A stretch of 64,000 nucleotides of DNA from Clostridium sp. MB40-C1. GTDB lineage: Bacteria; Bacillota; Clostridia; Clostridiales; Clostridiaceae. The number at the start of each line of letters is the position of its first letter. Position 1 is the stretch's first letter. The stretch covers positions 2,356,001 to 2,420,000 of the forward strand of contig NZ_CP133189.1 of assembly GCF_030913655.1 (NCBI RefSeq), in the 5' to 3' direction. Both the position numbers and the translations under genes were made by a program. Below the pieces are notes generated by a model, which saw nothing but the letters and a program-made list of their open reading frames with translations, ran no database searches and was not told the DNA's origin. This document shows, piece by piece, positions 62,019-64,000 of the stretch.

Positions 62019-63164
62019 TTATATAAAACTTCCAACTTTATCACTTTTTTTCATTTTGAAATTTGCCACAAGAAATAGTACTAACGCAAACGCAAGTAGA
62101 ATCACTATATTTATCCCTATCTCTTTAATTCCTTCTCCATTTTGAAGCTTTGATATAGCTTCTATAGTCCACTTTTGAGGAACGAAGTTAGATATTTTTT
62201 GAATCTTATCTGGCATTATTTTCATTGGCCAAAAGCAACCCCCTAACATACATGTTGGAGTAATTATTAAAGTAGATAAATTTCCCGCTTCTGCTGTTGA
62301 TTCTGAAAAAGCAACAACTATCATTCCTATACCTATAGATACAATTCCTAATAGCATCATAACTAAAAATAATTTATATACTTCCATATATATTTCAATA
62401 TTTAATATACACTTTATAGCTACAATAGCAAGTATTACTTGAATTGATATAATAATTATATTTGCTAATACATTGCTTATCATATATATTCTAGAATTTA
62501 CAGGAGTCGAGCATATTCTTTGATAAGTTCTTTCTCTTTTTTCCTTTAAAATTATATTTGAAGTAGACGTAGCTCCAATAAGAAGAAACATTATTAAAAT
62601 TCCTAGTCCTCTTTCTGTTAATTCTTTATTTAATGCTTTATCTTTAACTTTTTCAACACTTAATTTTAAATCTTGATTTTTATATCCATTATATATTGAA
62701 TTAAATTTATCTTTATTTCCTTTAGAAGCCTTAGCTATATCTAAAATATTTTTTATATATAGGTTAGTATAATTTTCAACCCAAGCCGTTACTTCTTTTC
62801 CTTGAATAGATACCATCTTAATGCTTTCTAATTTATTATTATAAACCTCTTCACTAAATCCTTTTGGTATAATAATAGCAAGATTCACATTTTTATTTAC
62901 TACATTATTTTGTACATCCTTCTCTTCAATAGGTATATTTTCAAATTTCCCTGTATTTTCTAGGTATTTAAGCATATCCGTTGAAATAACACTATTATCT
63001 TTATTAACTACCCCTATCTTTATTTTTGTCACTTCACCCTTTCCCATTATTGCCATTATTATAGCTAGCGACACTATAGGCATTATAAAATAACCTATTA
63101 GATTAGACTTTTTCCTTAAGGTAACTTTTAAGGTATTTAAAGCTAGTGTAAATATACTTCTCAT
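62019..63164 (-). CDS. ABC-2 type permease (YhgE/linearmycin-type)
   Basis: A 381-aa transporter subunit: one N-terminal helix, a large outer domain (about 45-185), then five helices in the C-terminal half (IMFLLIGATSTSNIILKEKR near 195, CMLGGCFWPMKIMP near 305). It is a half of a paired ABC-2 permease exporting lipophilic compounds or antibiotics. It starts immediately after the preceding permease's stop and is coupled to it. Confidence 0.82.
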   Translation of the reverse strand: MRSIFTLALNTLKVTLRKKSNLIGYFIMPIVSLAIIMAIMGKGEVTKIKIGVVNKDNSVISTDMLKYLENTGKFENIPIEEKDVQNNVVNKNVNLAIIIPKGFSEEVYNNKLESIKMVSIQGKEVTAWVENYTNLYIKNILDIAKASKGNKDKFNSIYNGYKNQDLKLSVEKVKDKALNKELTERGLGILIMFLLIGATSTSNIILKEKRERTYQRICSTPVNSRIYMISNVLANIIIISIQVILAIVAIKCILNIEIYMEVYKLFLVMMLLGIVSIGIGMIVVAFSESTAEAGNLSTLIITPTCMLGGCFWPMKIMPDKIQKISNFVPQKWTIEAISKLQNGEGIKEIGINIVILLAFALVLFLVANFKMKKSDKVGSFI

Positions 63165-64000
63165 TTAAGCTTCCTCCTTTCTAAAAAGCATTGAAGCAAT
63201 CATTAAAAATATAAAGGCTATACTAAAATTAATTAGTACTGCAGGAAACACTTTTTCATAATTATTTGTAAATACAATATTTAATATAGAACTATTAACC
63301 CACCTTATAGGAGAAAAATTTGACACATTAGTAAGAAGTGTATTCTTAAATTCATCTATAGGTACGTATCCTCCACCTAAAAATACCATAACAGGAATTA
63401 CAGCATTTAATATTCCATTCATAACGGCTTCTGTCTTTGTCAAAAATGCTACCCCTATTCCTATAGACACCGCCATCACAATCTCCGAAAATAAAACAAG
63501 TAATAAAATAGGTAAATTATCTCCCCAATTTACTTTAATTACATACTTACTAAACATAATTACAATAATAATTTCAATTACCGTTATAATTACCGAGGAT
63601 AGTATTTTTCCCATAAAAATTTCTTTTTTTGTAATAGGTGCTATAATCATTCTATTACTCGTCTTCCTGTTTTTTTCACCAACAATTCCAAAAGCTGCTG
63701 TCATAGATGAGTACATTATTATTAAAGTAGTCATTGTAACACCATAATAATCTATAGCCTTTGGTTCTTTCTTTTCATTTAAAGATTCTATATTTACATA
63801 CTTTTTATTATTTTCTTTTAAAATCTGTCCAACCATCCTTGGATCATGTTTTCCTATCTCATTAACTACATTATATCTTTGTACAAATGTATTCAAGATT
63901 CCTTCAATAAAACTAGCATCTAAGTGATACCTATCATTTTTAAACATTTTTATTTCTTTATTATCTTCATTAGTTAATAAATAACATGCGTAATCTCCAT
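63165..64000 (-). CDS. ABC-2 type permease, N-terminus beyond window
   Basis: The C-terminal 277 residues of a permease. The frame stays open to the right edge (reads GDYACYLLTNEDNKEIKMFK at the edge), so the true start is outside and no internal ATG should be taken. The visible part ends the outer domain and has about five helices (TTLIIMYSSMTAAFGIVGEK, NAVIPVMVFLGGGYVP). It pairs with the next permease. The ATPase gene should lie just upstream, outside the window. Confidence 0.85.
   Translation of the reverse strand, partial: GDYACYLLTNEDNKEIKMFKNDRYHLDASFIEGILNTFVQRYNVVNEIGKHDPRMVGQILKENNKKYVNIESLNEKKEPKAIDYYGVTMTTLIIMYSSMTAAFGIVGEKNRKTSNRMIIAPITKKEIFMGKILSSVIITVIEIIIVIMFSKYVIKVNWGDNLPILLLVLFSEIVMAVSIGIGVAFLTKTEAVMNGILNAVIPVMVFLGGGYVPIDEFKNTLLTNVSNFSPIRWVNSSILNIVFTNNYEKVFPAVLINFSIAFIFLMIASMLFRKEEA

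Overview
The window is low-GC DNA with long A/T-rich gaps, purine-rich Shine-Dalgarno sites and frequent TTG/GTG starts. It carries an [FeFe]-hydrogenase set, clostridial 2[4Fe-4S] ferredoxins, an agr system and radical SAM enzymes. This points to an anaerobic, low-GC Firmicute of Clostridium sensu stricto type. The species cannot be fixed from the sequence alone.

Layout. (1) 1-8.5 kb: a myo-inositol catabolic operon on the minus strand (iron alcohol dehydrogenase, iolJ, iolC, iolB, iolD, iolG, then iolE cut by the window edge), with a divergent DeoR-type regulator; a D-2-hydroxyacid dehydrogenase follows. (2) 9.57-23.93 kb: an accessory island whose two ends are inverted copies of one ~225-bp fold-back repeat. 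It holds secreted proteins, an IS200 remnant, a radical-SAM peptide (RiPP) cluster with two tandem 29-aa precursors, a complete agrBD/agrCA quorum-sensing set and decayed transposase fragments. (3) 23.9-31.2 kb: aminopeptidase P, EutH, a probable queuine-salvage pair (radical SAM + QueT), a patatin-like lipase, a small acidic protein and a truncated GH65 protein. (4) 31.7-41.2 kb: hydrogen metabolism. An electron-bifurcating hydrogenase operon (NuoE-like, NuoF-like, HydA) faces a sensory-hydrogenase operon (two paralogous PAS-linked hydrogenase-like proteins, a small 2Fe-2S protein and a SpoIIE-type phosphatase). (5) 41.4-54.5 kb: c-di-GMP enzymes, HxlR regulator, SDR, feoAAB, a DUF3793-flavodoxin-DUF3793 group with Fur-like sites, two ferredoxins, HD-GYP and chemotaxis proteins. 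(6) 55-64 kb: glutaredoxin, LCP protein, ArsR regulator, DJ-1 protein, permeases, TrmB, and two ABC-2 permeases, the second cut by the window edge.

Most unusual system: the RiPP-agr island. The radical SAM operon and agrBD are divergent from one 285-bp region. On each side a pair of 9-bp repeats spaced 12 bp lies exactly 9 bp upstream of a -35 box, so one LytTR regulator (AgrA) probably drives both the signal genes and the peptide genes. The signal precursor has no cysteine, which predicts a serine-lactone signal. The fold-back repeats at the island edges differ at paired stem positions in a way that keeps base pairing, suggesting selected structure.
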